This document shows positions 1-6,269 of a DNA stretch of 45,300 nt, one piece after another; the stretch's first letter is position 1, and every line of letters begins with the position of its first letter. The notes below the pieces were generated by a model. It saw only the letters and a program-made list of their open reading frames with translations, had not been told where the DNA came from and made no database searches. Origin of the DNA: a virus. A program made the translations under genes and the position numbers. The stretch lies in the IMG/VR virus record IMGVR_UViG_3300025446_000247, positions 1 through 45,300 of that record; one strand, given 5' to 3'.

Positions 1-236
1 CCCCTCCGCGCTCGTCAGGCCGCTCAGGTCCAGCCAGCCGGGGATGCTCGTGGGCAGCACCAGCCCCTTCGCGCTCGTCAGGCCGCGCAGGTCCAGCCAG
101 CCGGGGATGGTCGTGGGCAGCACCAGCCCCTTCGCGCTCGTCAGGCCGCTCAGGTTCAGCCAGCCGCCGATGGTCGTGGGCAGCACCAGCCCCTCCGCGC
201 TCGTCAGGCCGCTCAGGTTCAGCCAGCCGGGGATAA
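1..236. repeat. 63-bp in-frame tandem repeat
   Basis: The block GCGCTCGTCAGG starts at 8, 71, 134 and 197, an exact 63-bp period, and the array continues past the left edge. Copies differ by only a few substitutions (for example AGGTCC/AGGTTC, CCGGGG/CCGCCG). Each copy encodes 21 residues of the minus-strand gene. Near-identity at DNA level suggests recent expansion or gene conversion. Confidence 0.9.
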
Positions 237-549
237 CCCCATTTCGCGTCTCGACATACTCTTTCAGGAAGTCGAGCAGGGCCACACGCGGACCAAGGAT
301 AACCTTGTCTGCCTTGGACTTGTTACCTTCCGGGTCTTTGTAAGTTCGGGCATCGTCAGGAATCGTAACCTCGCGCACCCACGCACCTATGCCCAGGAAC
401 TCGCAGATGTGATCCTCGTCGGCATAGTAGATGCCGCCGGACTGGCAACCGCCGCTCGGATTCCAGGCAACAGGGTCTATGTTCAAGCCATCTTTGTACT
501 GCAAGCCGTTGTGCTTCTCGGCTGCGTTGGTCACTTTGAAATAGCGCAT
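1..549 (-). CDS. Solenoid-repeat protein with giant-virus-like N-terminal domain (partial, C-terminus off window)
   Basis: An open frame of 183 codons runs from ATG at 549 off the left edge with no stop. Residues 1-103 contain KVTNAAEKHNGLQYKDGLN, then NPSGGCQSGGIYYADED, a REVTIPDDARTYKDP segment and KADKVILGPR. From memory this order (xITNxxExHNGxQYKDGLN / SGxCxSGGIYF / REVxIP) is typical of the N-terminal domain of mimivirus-type ankyrin and leucine-rich-repeat proteins; this needs a profile search. From residue about 104 a 21-residue unit repeats (GWLNLSGLTSAEGLVLPTTI plus one residue), probably a beta-solenoid. A purine-rich SD (AAGAGGTAAG) precedes the start. Function is unknown; it could be a binding or tail-associated protein or a moron. 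Confidence 0.75.
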   Translation of the reverse strand, partial: MRYFKVTNAAEKHNGLQYKDGLNIDPVAWNPSGGCQSGGIYYADEDHICEFLGIGAWVREVTIPDDARTYKDPEGNKSKADKVILGPRVALLDFLKEYVETRNGVIPGWLNLSGLTSAEGLVLPTTIGGWLNLSGLTSAKGLVLPTTIPGWLDLRGLTSAKGLVLPTSIPGWLDLSGLTSAEG

Positions 550-595
550 TGGGTTCTTTTCTTACCTCTTTACCTTGTGTTCGTTCGATAGACAA

Positions 596-623
596 GGGAG
601 CTTGATTTTTCGGTCAAACTCCC
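596..623 (-). terminator. Intergenic stem-loop, possible weak terminator
   Basis: The arms 596-605 (GGGAGCTTGA) and 614-623 (TCAAACTCCC) pair over 10 bp including one G-U, with an 8-nt loop. It sits between the stop of the 649-1272 gene and the start of the gene at 549. In minus-strand transcripts it is followed by UUGUCUAU, not a clean U-tract, so it may only attenuate or stabilise RNA. Confidence 0.4.
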
Positions 624-648
624 ACTTCCAGGAAAGATCGGGGAAGAG

Positions 649-1272
649 TTACTTGGATTGCTTGCCGCGCCGGTAGGCTTCAATCTTCTCCGCGTTAGTC
701 AACCGTACAACCGCTTCGGGCGTTGATGGGAGTTTGGTATGAATCAAGTCTTTGATCTCCTCCGGCACATCCGGCTCAGGCTGCTCCCCACACTCATGTT
801 TGGCCCAGTGTTCTGGCGTTCTGAGATGCTTCATTAGAACCGGCCCGTTCCAGTCGTACAGCCGAATCTCGCCCGGCGGAACTCGGTTGTCGATCTCGAA
901 GCGGCCAAAGGCGGTGTCAAAGAATTGCACTGTCGGCTCCGGGGCGAGGTACATCCGGCGAACCCACTCAACCAACATATTTCTCGCTTGTTCTTTACTA
1001 ATGCGGGACGGGTAACGCACAAGCGATCTTCCATTTGCTCCGATCATGTTAATCAGTTCGTCGCACTGCTCATCTGTCGGCACGATCGGGTTCTCCGACT
1101 GCCAGCGCAGAGCCGCTTCGAGGGCGATAGACTCTTGTGCGGTAATCGACGCTTCTGCGGACACACCCATCCAGCTATTGCGATAGCCGTCGTTGGCGTG
1201 TTCCCATATCGCCATCCGTGCGTCTACCGCCGCCTTCAACATCCCATCCGGCACTACAATCCGCTCGCTCAT
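649..1272 (-). CDS. Hypothetical phage protein, 207 aa
   Basis: I do not recognise a family. The protein is soluble, with no signal peptide or membrane segment. Its first half is helical and tryptophan-containing (ALRWQSENPIVPTDEQCDEL), a style seen in many phage accessory proteins. A central FDTAFGRFEIDNRVPPGE segment and a basic C-terminus (EAYRRGKQSK) follow. Its ATG overlaps the TGA of the preceding gene by 4 nt (1269-1272), so translation is probably coupled. It is the first intact gene after the left-edge solenoid gene. Confidence 0.75.
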   Translation of the reverse strand: MSERIVVPDGMLKAAVDARMAIWEHANDGYRNSWMGVSAEASITAQESIALEAALRWQSENPIVPTDEQCDELINMIGANGRSLVRYPSRISKEQARNMLVEWVRRMYLAPEPTVQFFDTAFGRFEIDNRVPPGEIRLYDWNGPVLMKHLRTPEHWAKHECGEQPEPDVPEEIKDLIHTKLPSTPEAVVRLTNAEKIEAYRRGKQSK

Positions 1273-1613
1273 CTGTTTCTCCAGTCATAAATTTTGTTGC
1301 GCACCCAATTTGACGGCCACTCCCAAAACAGAATAACCGGCCAATACCACCAGACTGCATCGCAACCAAAAAGAGTGATCCATCCGCGTTTGTCGCTCAT
1401 GCCTGCCTCCATCACTTCCATAGCTTCCATCGCCGCTGCCTCGGCTGCCGCTGCCTCGGCTGCCGCTGCCTCGGCTGCCGCTGCCTCGGCTGCCGCTGCC
1501 TCGGCTGCCGCTGCCGCCCGCAGCTCCGCCCACCAGCCGCTCAGCGCTTGCTCTTGCTCTCGCTCTGGCGCTCTCCGAAGCATCTTCGCGCCGCTGCCGA
1601 TTCCTTTGCTCAT
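1269..1613 (-). CDS. AAAAE-repeat protein with aromatic hydrophobic tail, 114 aa
   Basis: A short basic N-terminus (MSKGIGSGAKMLRRAPERE) is followed by five AAAAE pentapeptides (about residues 33-58), predicted as a continuous alpha-helix, then a degenerate MEAMEVMEAG stretch. The C-terminal part contains WITLFGCDAVWWYWPVILFW, hydrophobic enough for a membrane anchor. Both ends overlap neighbours by ATGA (1610-1613 and 1269-1272), supporting this frame over the two others that are also open through the 15-bp repeat. Function is unknown. An internal start at MSDKRGW could make the membrane part alone. Confidence 0.6.
   Translation of the reverse strand: MSKGIGSGAKMLRRAPEREQEQALSGWWAELRAAAAAEAAAAEAAAAEAAAAEAAAAEAAAMEAMEVMEAGMSDKRGWITLFGCDAVWWYWPVILFWEWPSNWVRNKIYDWRNR
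1432..1515. repeat. 15-bp tandem repeat coding AAAAE
   Basis: Five exact copies of TCGGCTGCCGCTGCC occupy 1441-1515, preceded by a partial copy (GCCGCTGCC, 1432-1440). The unit is a multiple of 3, so copy-number change keeps the frame of the minus-strand gene. It reads AAAAE in the chosen frame and GSGSR in another. Confidence 0.95.
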
Positions 1614-1798
1614 GCCTCGACCTCCCTGCGCTCACTCTTCTTTACTGGACACTTGACTCGCTTGGCGTACTCATATTCGAGTCCGCAATTCCAGCAGTTA
1701 TGTGAGTGAACGTTTCCCATAACTGGCTTACCGCCCGCCCGCCTTCCTATTCTCTTGCGAACGGTAAAAACATGACTATCTAAATTCTTCTTGCTCAT
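1610..1798 (-). CDS. Small cysteine-containing basic protein, 62 aa
   Basis: A basic protein (KRIGRRAGGK) with CWNCG followed by a third cysteine in RVKCPVKK, resembling half a zinc ribbon. The start and stop both form 4-nt ATGA overlaps with neighbouring genes, which supports its being translated. No family is recognised. A role in nucleic-acid binding is only suggested by the charge and cysteine pair. Confidence 0.6.
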   Translation of the reverse strand: MSKKNLDSHVFTVRKRIGRRAGGKPVMGNVHSHNCWNCGLEYEYAKRVKCPVKKSERREVEA

Positions 1799-2010
1799 GC
1801 CATTGCCCTCCGTGCATTGATGATATCCCTGGCTTCATCGAACAGGCGAGACGGCTGTAAATCAACTGGGGAGGTTGAAAACGATACCAATCCGGCACGC
1901 TTCAGAGCATTTGCCACAATAACTTTTGTCGAGTCCAGCAACTCAGGGTGATCAACAATATACATGACCTTCTGAGTCCTCGTACTGCGATGCCTTCTGG
2001 ATGTCTCCAT
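1795..2010 (-). CDS. Hypothetical protein, 71 aa
   Basis: A small soluble protein with a basic N-terminus (METSRRHRSTRTQK) and a helical remainder (STKVIVANALKRAGL, LFDEARDIINARRA). It begins immediately after the integrase stop (2011) with no spacer and overlaps the next gene by ATGA. A position directly downstream of the integrase is where excisionases are sometimes found, but no MerR-like or winged-helix motif is evident, so that role is not claimed. Confidence 0.6.
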   Translation of the reverse strand: METSRRHRSTRTQKVMYIVDHPELLDSTKVIVANALKRAGLVSFSTSPVDLQPSRLFDEARDIINARRAMA

Positions 2011-3159
2011 TTAAGCCGTCGCCCTCCGTGGCAGCATCTCCACAATCTTAGCGTTCTCGGGGCGCAAATGCTCTGCGCTGTCCCGGCCGCCGTAGGTGTT
2101 GATTGTCGTTGCGATCTTGGCGTGACGCATCAGGCCGCGCTGCGTCTCCATGTCGATGCCGAGAGTGCGCATCATGGCGCGGTGCGTGTGGCGGAAACTA
2201 TGGAAGCCAAGCCCAGGCAAACCGATGCGCTCGCCAGCAGGTTGCAGGTACTCGCTTCGCAACCAGTCCCGATCCAGCGGCCTCCCCGTGCGCTCCGAGC
2301 AGAACACCCAGCGGCTCTTCAGCGCCTCATGCGCCTTCCAGCCGCGCAGGATCTCGATCAGGTTCTCGTGCAAAGGCAACGTGGCCGCCGAGGTCTTGCT
2401 CTTCGTGTCGTTGGCCTTGCCGTGAACCACGCTGCGCTGAATGTGGATGGTCTTGGCCTCGAAGTCGCAATCTTCCCACTTCAGGCCGAGAATTTCGCTG
2501 ACCCTGAGACCGAGGCCGGCGGCGAGCTGCACCATCACCTTGACCGTCTCCGGCAACTGCGGGTCGTCCAGCAGCGCCTGGTACTGCGGCAGCGTGAGGA
2601 TGACGAGTTCCTTAGCGCGCGTCGAGGAACCTTTCAGCCGAATCAAGTCCATGGGATTGCGCTCGACCTGGGCGTGGCCCCAGAGCATCGCCTTCTCGAT
2701 GAGCAGGTGGAGCAGGTTCCGGACCTGGCCGCGGTAGAGAGATGACACCGGCACGGCCGGGCCGCGCTTCGGATGGCGCCCGATCACCGGCAGGTCTTTC
2801 AGCCAAGCCTCGACAGCCAGCACTTCGCGGCAGAACTGGTCTATGCGTAGACTGCCCCACTGCGCCTCGATCCGCTTGAAGATGCTGCGGTAGGATGCGG
2901 CGGTCGTCTCGCGCTCCGGTGGGGATTCTTTCCAGAATTTCTCGATGAGGTCGGCCATGGTGATGCACTCGACGTTGGAGTTGGCCAGCCTGCGAAAACG
3001 CTCGGCGGCCTTCTCGGCCTGGGCGCGCAACGGGAACTGCTTGACGGTGCCAACCCACTCACTACGCTGGACGCCGTTCTCACGCCACCTAAATCTCCAA
3101 GCCGCGCCGCACTTGCGCTCGACTCTGACAATCGATCCTTGCTGGAAACTGGTACGCAT
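2011..3159 (-). CDS. int: Tyrosine-family site-specific integrase
   Basis: A 382-residue tyrosine recombinase that would integrate and excise the phage DNA at att sites. Catalytic residues are visible: Arg219 in GLRVSEILGLKW, His320-x-x-Arg323 in HSFRHTHR, His346 in MRHAKIATTINTYGG and the nucleophile Tyr356. The N-terminal part holds an SH3-like or AP2-like arm-binding segment (RVERKCGAAWRFRWRENG) and a SAM-like core-binding domain around residues 65-165. ATG 3159 is preferred over an upstream codon at 3213 because GGAAAGGAACC lies just before it and a TATAAT promoter overlaps the longer reading. No attP core is identified. It indicates a temperate life style. Confidence 0.95.
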   Translation of the reverse strand: MRTSFQQGSIVRVERKCGAAWRFRWRENGVQRSEWVGTVKQFPLRAQAEKAAERFRRLANSNVECITMADLIEKFWKESPPERETTAASYRSIFKRIEAQWGSLRIDQFCREVLAVEAWLKDLPVIGRHPKRGPAVPVSSLYRGQVRNLLHLLIEKAMLWGHAQVERNPMDLIRLKGSSTRAKELVILTLPQYQALLDDPQLPETVKVMVQLAAGLGLRVSEILGLKWEDCDFEAKTIHIQRSVVHGKANDTKSKTSAATLPLHENLIEILRGWKAHEALKSRWVFCSERTGRPLDRDWLRSEYLQPAGERIGLPGLGFHSFRHTHRAMMRTLGIDMETQRGLMRHAKIATTINTYGGRDSAEHLRPENAKIVEMLPRRATA

Positions 3160-3183
3160 TTGGTTCCTTTCCTTACGGTTCCC

Positions 3184-3213
3184 ATTATAAACACAAGGCG
3201 GAAGCAATTGCAA
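3184..3213 (-). promoter_or_regulatory. Integrase promoter
   Basis: Minus strand: -35 TTGCAA (3208-3213), 18-bp spacer, perfect -10 TATAAT (3184-3189). Transcription would start about 18-20 nt before the integrase ATG at 3159, just leaving room for the SD. The -35 box is part of the recurring GCTTGCAATT element (3206-3215). Confidence 0.65.
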
Positions 3214-3218
3214 GCTTG

Positions 3219-3297
3219 AAATTCAAGCAGCGGACAACACGTGTCGGATACCGTGCCGCCCGCTGCTGTTCCGGATAATCTGGGGTGAGATCCGGAA
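3219..3297. repeat. Cluster of inverted repeats upstream of the integrase
   Basis: Two perfect 8-bp inverted repeats lie here: AGCAGCGG (3226-3233) with CCGCTGCT (3260-3267), and TTCCGGAT (3269-3276) with ATCCGGAA (3290-3297). A near-palindrome GCTTGAAATTCAAGC begins at 3214. The region separates the ribbon-helix-helix gene (stop 3304) from the integrase promoter. It may hold operator sites, attP arm sites or a terminator; the sequence alone does not decide. Confidence 0.5.
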
Positions 3298-3303
3298 ACC
3301 AGG

Positions 3304-3618
3304 CTACTCCAGGACGATAAATTGGAGGAAATTGTCCTCGACGCAGGCCTTGATGTGGTCGGCCACACTGCGCCGGCCCTTCTTGGCCGCGGATTCGAGC
3401 GCCTTGTGCTGCTCTTCGTTCAACTGAAGCAGGATGCCCTTCGTGCCGGGCTCGCGGTTGGAACTGCGCGGCTTTCTGGCACCGGCCGGTTCTGCTGGAG
3501 GTGGTGCTGCGGGTTGATTCGCCTGTGGAAGATTCGCCAAACGCTCATTGGCTCTGGCGATCGCCTCGTCGCTGAGTTTTTCCGTGTCAAACGATGTTGC
3601 TGATCCGTGTCCTGCCAT
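3304..3618 (-). CDS. Ribbon-helix-helix-like DNA-binding protein, 104 aa
   Basis: The C-terminal 45 residues (ILLQLNEEQHKALESAAKKG, then RRSVADHIKACVEDNF) fit a ribbon-helix-helix fold: a short beta strand, helix, turn, helix, with a basic neighbourhood. The N-terminal half is Pro/Ala-rich and probably disordered. ATG 3618 has a strong SD (GAGGAGAAAG). The longer frame to 3675 lacks one. It lies directly upstream of the inverted-repeat cluster and integrase promoter, so it may regulate integration; that is inference from position and fold. Confidence 0.65.
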   Translation of the reverse strand: MAGHGSATSFDTEKLSDEAIARANERLANLPQANQPAAPPPAEPAGARKPRSSNREPGTKGILLQLNEEQHKALESAAKKGRRSVADHIKACVEDNFLQFIVLE

Positions 3619-3786
3619 TGTTTCTTTCTCCTCGTCTTTGGATTTGTGGTGCTGTGAAAGTTTTGCGCGGTCCATCCTTGATCCGAACGCGCCTCAGCGA
3701 GTTCAACTCCACGATGGCTATGTGTACATGACAGGTTGCCCTGCCGCGCATTCCCTGCCGCATTACCCGAAGGTTGGGCAGAGAAG

Positions 3787-4110
3787 TTAAACCTGATCGA
3801 CGGTGACCGATCCGTCCCGATTGATCGTAACCGGCGTGTCGTCCTTGGAATTGAGTATCTTGTCCAGTTCGGCAATCGTCGGGCGCGCCATCGCGCCGAC
3901 ATAACAGGCAATCGCAAGATTGGCCTGCATAACCGAGTTGCGGATCGTGCGCATTGCCGCCGTCTTGTCGGCCCCGTCAGGCGTGTGCTTATTGACCGTC
4001 TCGGCGTAAATCTTCGCCGCCTCTCGAATAGCGTTGTAATGCTCCACTTGCTCAGGTGTGGGAGCGTGATACACAAACCAGTTGTCAATGTCGTGCTGGC
4101 CTATCGCCAT
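3787..4110 (-). CDS. Acb2/Tad1-hairpin-like protein, putative anti-CBASS/anti-Thoeris factor, 107 aa
   Basis: Residues 8-70 (DIDNWFVYHAPTPEQVEHYN, then IREAAKIYAETV, TPDGADKTAAMRTI and VMQANLAIACY) follow the helical-hairpin pattern of a widespread phage family (xxNxFxYHxPxxxQxxxYxxIR...A...TPxSxxxxxA....AVMxANAAIA). I recall this being grouped with the Acb2/Tad1 hairpin domain. Acb2 and Tad1 sequester cyclic-nucleotide immune signals. The C-terminal 35 residues are an extension. Two bases separate it from the acyl carrier protein gene upstream, whose end supplies its AGGGG SD. Whether this member binds nucleotides is unproven. Confidence 0.55.
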   Translation of the reverse strand: MAIGQHDIDNWFVYHAPTPEQVEHYNAIREAAKIYAETVNKHTPDGADKTAAMRTIRNSVMQANLAIACYVGAMARPTIAELDKILNSKDDTPVTINRDGSVTVDQV

Positions 4111-4112
4111 AG

Positions 4113-4349
4113 TTACACCCCTTTCAATCGTTTCACTGCGTCCACAACCTGTCCAACCGTCATCGCCGCAGTAATAGCGTTGTCGGAAATCTCGATGTCA
4201 AACTCCTCTTCGAGATCCTGCGCGAACTGGACCAATTCTATCGAGTCCAGGCCGAGATCGTTCACAAGAGTATTGTCATCCGTGACGCTTGTAATGTCAA
4301 TACCGAAGTCGAAGAGAATCGTGCGTACTTGCGTTGCGATTGTGTCCAT
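4113..4349 (-). CDS. Stand-alone acyl carrier protein
   Basis: A 78-residue acidic protein matching bacterial acyl carrier proteins along its full length. It has an N-terminal helix, the 4'-phosphopantetheine attachment motif DLGLDSIELV (Ser36), recognition helix QDLEEEFDIEIS and a C-terminal helix MTVGQVVDAVKRLKG. Charge and length fit holo-ACP carriers. The SD is GAGGAG. It lies in the early operon between the replicative helicase and the Acb2-like gene with 2-nt spacers. No ketosynthase, acyltransferase or phosphopantetheinyl transferase is present, so it would rely on host enzymes or act by mimicry or binding. Confidence 0.9.
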   Translation of the reverse strand: MDTIATQVRTILFDFGIDITSVTDDNTLVNDLGLDSIELVQFAQDLEEEFDIEISDNAITAAMTVGQVVDAVKRLKGV

Positions 4350-4351
4350 GG

Positions 4352-5818
4352 TTAGCTCCTCGCTAGGTTGTCGAAACGAGTTAGTTGACCTACAAACGCC
4401 AGTTTCACGACGCCGGTAGGACCATTCCTGGCTTTGGCGATAATCAATTCAGCCAGTCCAGCAAGATCGGGATTGTCGGGATCGTAGTAGCCGGGACGGT
4501 GAATAAACGTTACAAGGTCGGAATCTTGTTCTATTTGTCCTGATTCGCGTAGATCGGATAAGATAGGCCGTTTGTCGTTGCGCTGCTCTGGTTGGCGATT
4601 CAGTTGAGCGAGAGCAAGTACCGGAACTTCCAACTCCTTCGCGCACGCCTTCAGAGAGCGAGAGATGTGGGCAATCTCCTCCTGTCTGCTCCCGGTCTTT
4701 ACTCCGGCAGACATAAGCTGCAGGTAGTCGACGATTACAAGGTCTAATCCACCTTGCCGCTGCTTTAGCCGGCGCGCCTTCGCTCTCAACTGAACCGGCG
4801 TCAAATTGGCCGAATCGTCAATGAAGATGTTGGCTTCAACTAATTCTCCCAGGGCTATCTCCAGCTTATTCCGTTCATCCCGGTTGAGGTAGATGCCCTC
4901 CATCGCCTTGCGCACATTAACCCAAGCTCTCGACGCCATCATCCGACGTTCTAGGGAAGAGCGGGACATCTCCAAACTGAAGACAGCCACAATTTTCTTT
5001 GTGCCGATCGCGACATTCTGGGCAATGTTGATGGCCAGGGCCGTTTTTCCCATCGAAGGGCGTGCGGCAACGATCGCCAACTCCGACTTCTGCAGCCCGC
5101 CGGTCATAGCATCGTAGTCCAGGAACCCCGTTGGCAGTCCCGGCTTCATCTCAGGATCTGTGTACGCCTTCAAGTAGGGCTCAGCGCCGCCCGCTTCCTT
5201 GACCGATTCGTAAATCGTTCGCAGCGCGCCGGCTTGGGCATCCTGCGCGATCTCAAGCAACTGCGACTCGGCCGCTTCGAGTATCTCCAGCGCAGTCTCG
5301 CTCTGATCGGCGGCGCGCGCGATGCCCGCGGAGAAGATCAGCATCATCTTGCGCAGGCGGCTCTTATCGAGGACCAGCCGGATATACTCGCCGATCACCG
5401 GGCGCCGGGGAAGTCCTTCTGTGAGACTAGCCAAGTACGCCACGCCGCCGATGGTGTCGCGCTCCTTGTAGCGGTCCAGCTCGGCGGCCAGCGTCACGAT
5501 GTCAACCGCCTGGTTGGCGTCCACCAGTTCCGCCATGCGCAGGAAGATGCGGCGATGGCTGTCGAGGCTGAAGTCGTCCGCTGTCAACTGCTCGGCGGCC
5601 TCGGAAAATGCCTGAGCATCAAGCAAAATCGCGCCCAGGATGGTCTTTTCGGCGTCTATGTTGGCGGGCAGACCGGCGTCCAAGGTAAGATCGGGTATTG
5701 CGCGACCGCGGATCGCCTTCCGCTCATAAGAAGGCGGGGCCGCAGTAACGGGCACATCTTCGCTCGGCGGCGGCTCCGGCACCTTGTCGTCGAGGAAATA
5801 GTCGCGGGGATCGGTCAA
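4352..5818 (-). CDS. dnaB: Replicative DNA helicase, DnaB-like
   Basis: A ring helicase for replication-fork unwinding, probably loaded at the phage origin together with host proteins. The N-terminal DnaB domain starts at NIDAEKTILGAILLDAQAF. The RecA-like domain has Walker A ARPSMGKTA (Lys258), Walker B LDLVIVDYLQLMSAG, and SLEMSRSSLERRMM. There is no primase domain. The start is uncertain: an in-frame ATG at 5989 would overlap the whole upstream KTSC gene, so TTG 5818, 4 nt after that gene's stop, is preferred. It heads the ACP/Acb2-like gene pair. Confidence 0.9.
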   Translation of the reverse strand: MTDPRDYFLDDKVPEPPPSEDVPVTAAPPSYERKAIRGRAIPDLTLDAGLPANIDAEKTILGAILLDAQAFSEAAEQLTADDFSLDSHRRIFLRMAELVDANQAVDIVTLAAELDRYKERDTIGGVAYLASLTEGLPRRPVIGEYIRLVLDKSRLRKMMLIFSAGIARAADQSETALEILEAAESQLLEIAQDAQAGALRTIYESVKEAGGAEPYLKAYTDPEMKPGLPTGFLDYDAMTGGLQKSELAIVAARPSMGKTALAINIAQNVAIGTKKIVAVFSLEMSRSSLERRMMASRAWVNVRKAMEGIYLNRDERNKLEIALGELVEANIFIDDSANLTPVQLRAKARRLKQRQGGLDLVIVDYLQLMSAGVKTGSRQEEIAHISRSLKACAKELEVPVLALAQLNRQPEQRNDKRPILSDLRESGQIEQDSDLVTFIHRPGYYDPDNPDLAGLAELIIAKARNGPTGVVKLAFVGQLTRFDNLARS

Positions 5819-5822
5819 GGTC

Positions 5823-6050
5823 CTATCCGATCTTGTTGTACGCCTTGCCAGCCTTCTTGAAGTAAGTGTCGTAGTGGCTGCCGGGGCTGTCGGCTCGCTC
5901 CCATGCAAGAGCTTCGTCCTGCGATGTGCCTGGGTGAACCCCGGAGTGTCCCGATTTGAAGACAACACGCAAATCGAGAGTCTCGTCATCCCAAAATGCC
6001 GATTGGATATTGGAGCTGGTTTTTTTGAACTGCAATTGACGCTCTGCCAT
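5823..6050 (-). CDS. KTSC-domain protein, 75 aa
   Basis: A single KTSC domain: KTSSNIQSAFWDDETLDL, VVFKSG, then SPGSHYDTYFKKAGKAYNKI, the usual SSxIxxxxYDxxxxxLxVxFxSGxxY...SxGxxFNxxI pattern. The KTSC motif is named for residues shared with Lys-tRNA synthetase; its role is unknown and it is common in phages. The start directly abuts the stop of the cold-shock gene (TAA then ATG, 6051/6050). Confidence 0.8.
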   Translation of the reverse strand: MAERQLQFKKTSSNIQSAFWDDETLDLRVVFKSGHSGVHPGTSQDEALAWERADSPGSHYDTYFKKAGKAYNKIG

Positions 6051-6269
6051 TTACGCCACCGCCTTTTTGGTTACAAGAACTCTGACGGCGACTGGCCGCC
6101 CTTTCGGCCCATCCTCAACTTCGTACTCAACCTGGTCGCCCCTGTGAAGTGTCCTGCGGCCTTCCATCAGGATTTCGGTTTGGTAAACGAAGTTGTCGGG
6201 ACCACCTGCTGTGGGGCGAATAAATCCCCATCCCTTACGGTCATCAAACGATACTACTGTTCCTGTCAT
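6051..6269 (-). CDS. Cold-shock-domain nucleic-acid-binding protein, 72 aa
   Basis: A CspA-like OB-fold protein that would bind single-stranded RNA or DNA. It begins MTGTVVSFDDRKGWGFI with RNP1 KGWGFI. The RNP2 position reads NFVYQ instead of the usual (D)(V/I)FVH. The remainder (GDQVEYEVEDGPKGRPVAV) follows the family. The last six residues are a basic extension. It overlaps the upstream gene by ATGA and abuts the KTSC gene downstream. Confidence 0.9.
   Translation of the reverse strand: MTGTVVSFDDRKGWGFIRPTAGGPDNFVYQTEILMEGRRTLHRGDQVEYEVEDGPKGRPVAVRVLVTKKAVA

Noticed and set aside
1-236. CRISPR array
   Set aside because: The repeats are contiguous without spacers and are in-frame coding units.
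1948-2745. 265-codon plus-strand frame opposite the integrase
   Set aside because: Antisense to a clear tyrosine recombinase with all catalytic residues; arginine/leucine-rich composition is typical of a shadow frame.
3160-3213. 18-residue N-terminal extension of the integrase
   Set aside because: It would start upstream of the TATAAT promoter and lacks an SD; ATG 3159 has a strong one.
3587-3763. 58-codon minus-strand frame in the gap between the RHH and Acb2-like genes
   Set aside because: No good SD, overlaps the RHH gene, and the composition gives no support. The 168-base gap otherwise shows nothing clear.
5819-5989. 57-residue N-terminal extension of DnaB
   Set aside because: It runs through almost all of the recognisable KTSC gene, and its sequence has no DnaB similarity.
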